DNA of 44,656 nucleotides from an uncultured Lentisphaerota bacterium. GTDB taxonomy: Bacteria; Verrucomicrobiota; Kiritimatiellia; RFP12; UBA1067. Made by a program: the position numbers and the translations under genes. The notes beneath the pieces are model-generated. The model did not search any database. It saw only the letters and a program-made list of their open reading frames with translations, and was not told the DNA's origin. Location of the stretch: positions 1-44,656 of the forward strand of contig ONRL01000004.1 in NCBI GenBank assembly GCA_900320225.1. Reading direction: 5' to 3'. Position 1 is the stretch's first letter, and every line of letters starts with the position of its first letter. Positions 42,583 through 44,656 of this stretch are shown piece after piece.

Positions 42583-43470
42583 TCACAGCTCGCGGCGGTG
42601 TGGCACGGAGGACTGCGCGCCGGGGCGGGTCACGGAGATCGCGGCGGCCTTCGACGCGAAGGATATGGCGTCGTCCACCGCGCGCCCTTCGCAAAGCGCC
42701 GCCACGAACGCGCCGTTAAACGTGTCACCTGCCGCCGTGGTGTCCACGGCCTTGACGGGCACGGAGGGATGCATTCCCTCGCACCAGCAGCCAGCCGCCC
42801 CCATCGTGACGATCACGTGCCCCACGCCGCGGTCTTTCAGGACGCGCGCCGCGGCGGCCGCGCTCGCCTCGTCCACCACCTTCACGCCGGTGAGGAGCTC
42901 GGCCTCCGTCTCGTTCGGCGTAATCCAGTCGAGCTGGGCGTACAGCTCGGCGGGAAGCTCGCGCGCGGGCGCTGGGTTGAGGATCACCGGCACGCCCTTC
43001 GCGTGCGCGGCCTTCGCGGCGTACAGCACGGTCTCGAGCGGCGTCTCGAGCTGCATGAGGAGCGCCGAGGCGGACTCAATCTCCGCGCGGTGCGGTTCCA
43101 CGTCCGCCGGTACGAGCGTGCCGTTCGCGCCGAGCGCCACGGAGATGCAGTTCTGACCCTGCGCGTCCACCATGATCACCGCCACGCCGCTCGGCGTTTC
43201 CGGATCAACGATCAGGCGGGGGACGATGCCGTCCGACTCGAACCGCGCGCGCGAGTCGCTCCCGAAGAGGTCGTCGCCGACCTTCGCGATGAACACGCAG
43301 CGCGTGTCCTCGGACGCGAGGCGTGCCACGGCCACGGCCTGGTTGGCGCCCTTCCCGCCCGGGTTCATGAGGAAGCGGCCGCCCGTGACGGTCTCGCCGG
43401 GCACGGGGATTTTCTGCCCCGTCACCACCATGTCCGTGTTCGTGCTGCCCAATACGACGATGTGTTTCAT
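42583..43470 (-). CDS. rbsK: Ribokinase
   Basis: A 295-residue PfkB-family sugar kinase that phosphorylates ribose with ATP. VVLGSTNTDMVV and GGRFLMNPGGKGANQAVAVA are the N-terminal sugar-binding signature; GVAVIMVDAQGQN, NPAPARELP, WITPNETEAELLTG and AVDTTAAGDTFNGAF (anion hole and catalytic Asp) follow. AAGGAAGG precedes ATG 43470, 24 bases after the GH92 stop. Its substrate could be ribose freed by the two nucleoside-hydrolase-like proteins, but other PfkB sugars are not excluded. Confidence 0.92.
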   Translation of the reverse strand: MKHIVVLGSTNTDMVVTGQKIPVPGETVTGGRFLMNPGGKGANQAVAVARLASEDTRCVFIAKVGDDLFGSDSRARFESDGIVPRLIVDPETPSGVAVIMVDAQGQNCISVALGANGTLVPADVEPHRAEIESASALLMQLETPLETVLYAAKAAHAKGVPVILNPAPARELPAELYAQLDWITPNETEAELLTGVKVVDEASAAAAARVLKDRGVGHVIVTMGAAGCWCEGMHPSVPVKAVDTTAAGDTFNGAFVAALCEGRAVDDAISFASKAAAISVTRPGAQSSVPHRREL

Positions 43471-43494
43471 GCTTTGTTTTCCTTCCTTGGACGC

Positions 43495-44656
43495 TTAGCG
43501 CTCCATTTCAAAGACGAGTTCGCCGCCGGCGACAATGTCGGCATGGCGGATGACGGGTCCCTCAAGCGGTTTTCCGTTGAGCGTGGCGGATCTGACGTAC
43601 TTGTTCCGGCGCGAGAGGTTTCTCGCGATGATGGTGAATTGCTTGGGAGGGACGCGCTCCTGCGCGTCCGCGGTCGCGCAGGAGCGCGACCCTCCCGTTG
43701 CGGTCGCGCAGGAGCGCGACCCTCCCAGGTGGATCACGACCTTGGGGAATTGCGGGGCGCCGAGCACGTAGTCGCCCCCGCACGGGTTGAACGGGTAGAA
43801 GCCCATCGCGGCGAACACGTACCACGCGCTCATCTGCCCGCAGTCGTCGTTGCCGCAGAGGTCGCCCGGCTTCACGCCGTAGAAGCGGTCGCACACCTCG
43901 CGCACCACGTCCGCCGTGCGGCGCGGCGCACCCGCAAGCGTGAAGAAATACGCCACGTGGTGGCTCGGCTCGTTGCCGTGCGCATACTGCCCGATGAGTC
44001 CCGTCACGTCGCCCACGAAGCCCATGCCCTCGGTACGCTCGGGCTGGATGAAAAGAGATCTGAGTTTCTGCTTGAACGCCGGGCGTCCGCCCATCGCCTC
44101 GATGAGCCCCTGCGGATCCTGCAGCACGTGCCACGTGTACTGGAAGGCGTTGCCCTCCGTGAAGTCGTTGGCGGTATCGCCGCCGTGGCCGAGGTGGAAC
44201 GGATCGTACGGCATGCGCCACCTTCCCTCCGTACTCTTGCCGCGCATGAATCCGATCTCCTTGTCGAACACGTTCTTCCAGTATCCGGCGCGCCTGCGGA
44301 AGAACGCCTCGTCGCCGCGCCCGAGCGCCTGGCAGAACTCCGCCGCGCACCAGTCGTCGAAGCCGCACTCGAGCGTACGGCTCACGCTCTCGCCGCGGAT
44401 CTTGTCGTAGGGATAGTAGCCGTAGCGGTCGTAGAGGTCCCAGTTCTCCTTGATCTTCTGCCGGCCGAACGGATCCGTGTGCGTGACGGTGAGCGAGTTC
44501 GTGACCGCCTCGAATGCGAGGTCCACGTCGAAGCCGCGGAAACCCTTCTTGTAGGCGTCCACGATCACGGGGACGGAATGGTTGCCGATCATGCAGTGCG
44601 ACTCCCAGCCGAAGTACGGAATGACGGGCAGGAACCCGAGCGCCCGGTAGTGGCCG
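43495..44656 (-). CDS. GH92 alpha-mannosidase, C-terminal part (5' end beyond right edge)
   Basis: The frame is open to the right edge (HYRALGFLPVIPYFGWESHC leads into MIGNHSVPVI), so the N-terminus is missing. GH92 blocks are ECGFDDWCAAEFCQALGRGD, GRWRMPYDPFHLGHGGD, DFTEGNAFQYTWHVLQDP and GNDDCGQMSAWYVFAAMGFY; the Glu/Asp residues in FTEGNAFQY and GNDDCGQMSAW belong to the calcium-dependent active site. The family removes alpha-mannose from N-glycans by inversion. Near the C-terminus a palindromic insertion adds about 25 residues (GGSRSCATAT repeated) between two strands. Confidence 0.92.
   Translation of the reverse strand, partial: GHYRALGFLPVIPYFGWESHCMIGNHSVPVIVDAYKKGFRGFDVDLAFEAVTNSLTVTHTDPFGRQKIKENWDLYDRYGYYPYDKIRGESVSRTLECGFDDWCAAEFCQALGRGDEAFFRRRAGYWKNVFDKEIGFMRGKSTEGRWRMPYDPFHLGHGGDTANDFTEGNAFQYTWHVLQDPQGLIEAMGGRPAFKQKLRSLFIQPERTEGMGFVGDVTGLIGQYAHGNEPSHHVAYFFTLAGAPRRTADVVREVCDRFYGVKPGDLCGNDDCGQMSAWYVFAAMGFYPFNPCGGDYVLGAPQFPKVVIHLGGSRSCATATGGSRSCATADAQERVPPKQFTIIARNLSRRNKYVRSATLNGKPLEGPVIRHADIVAGGELVFEMER
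43650..43727. repeat. Three palindromic units, two in a 30-bp tandem repeat, inside GH92
   Basis: GGACGCGCTCCTGCGCGTCC (43650-43669), then GGTCGCGCAGGAGCGCGACC twice (43672-43691, 43702-43721), each a self-complementary 20-mer with a 4-base loop. The last two lie in a 30-base period with the shared tail CTCCC, so the frame is kept and GGSRSCATA(T/D) is translated twice. Confidence 0.85.

Noticed and set aside
43650-43727. Possible small CRISPR-like array
   Set aside because: The units are directly adjacent palindromes with a 30-base period and no unique spacers, inside a coding frame.

Overview
This window is about 44.7 kb of GC-rich, densely packed bacterial DNA. It codes for a Gram-negative-type envelope (PBP1C with an alpha-2-macroglobulin partner, RodA/PBP2-like proteins, an O-antigen-ligase-like membrane protein) and many secreted carbohydrate-active enzymes (GH29, GH92, six-hairpin, GH-A and DUF5696-like). 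EF-Tu and the overall gene style suggest an uncultured glycan-degrading member of the PVC group, such as Kiritimatiellota or a related Verrucomicrobiota/Lentisphaerota lineage. That placement is inference from gene content, not a phylogeny. There is no rRNA, CRISPR array, transposase, integrase or phage gene.

Layout. 1-2369 (-): a secreted CotH-kinase-like protein split by an apparent frameshift and running off the left edge. 2451-5308 (-): a nucleoside-hydrolase/esterase fusion and an orphan membrane protein. 5369-10635 (+): five genes joined by four consecutive 4-base stop/start overlaps: a secreted YD/RHS-like protein, an rSAM/SPASM peptide maturase, a 90-residue Cys/Gly/Asn-rich peptide with a twin-arginine leader, a secreted alpha/beta hydrolase and an O-antigen-ligase-family membrane protein. 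This looks like an undescribed RiPP-type export system and is the main discovery candidate. 10587-16559 (-): trmB, queD, queE, a DUF5696-like hydrolase, a PBP2-like transpeptidase and rodA. 16603-19444 (-): a nucleoside-hydrolase-like gene, a BASS transporter and tcdA. 19597-22548 (+): a GH-A clan hydrolase and a small glycogen-binding (CBM48) protein with a basic tail. 22541-26044 (-): yihY, a secreted metalloprotease and gluQ. 26168-30865 (-): tRNA-Thr, tuf, rpmG, tRNA-Trp, secE, nusG, rplK, rplA, rplJ and rplL, with a terminator after rplL and no rpoBC following. 31016-35345 (-): folK, a GH29 fucosidase, a short broken gene and a six-hairpin glycosidase. 35395-42484 (-): a LysM-alpha-2-macroglobulin overlapping pbpC by 137 bases. 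42583-44656 (-): ribokinase and a GH92 mannosidase that runs off the right edge.

Two themes cut across the window. First, at least six genes (starts at 4160, 5308, 5369, 16559, 19597 and 35345) have a -10 element, usually an extended TGn-TATACT type, ending only 6-8 bases before the start codon. This predicts leaderless mRNAs, while other genes carry ordinary AGGAG sites. Second, perfect palindromes are scattered between genes and even inside coding sequence (9379-9417 in the O-antigen-ligase-like gene, 43650-43721 in GH92), as expected of small mobile palindromic repeats.
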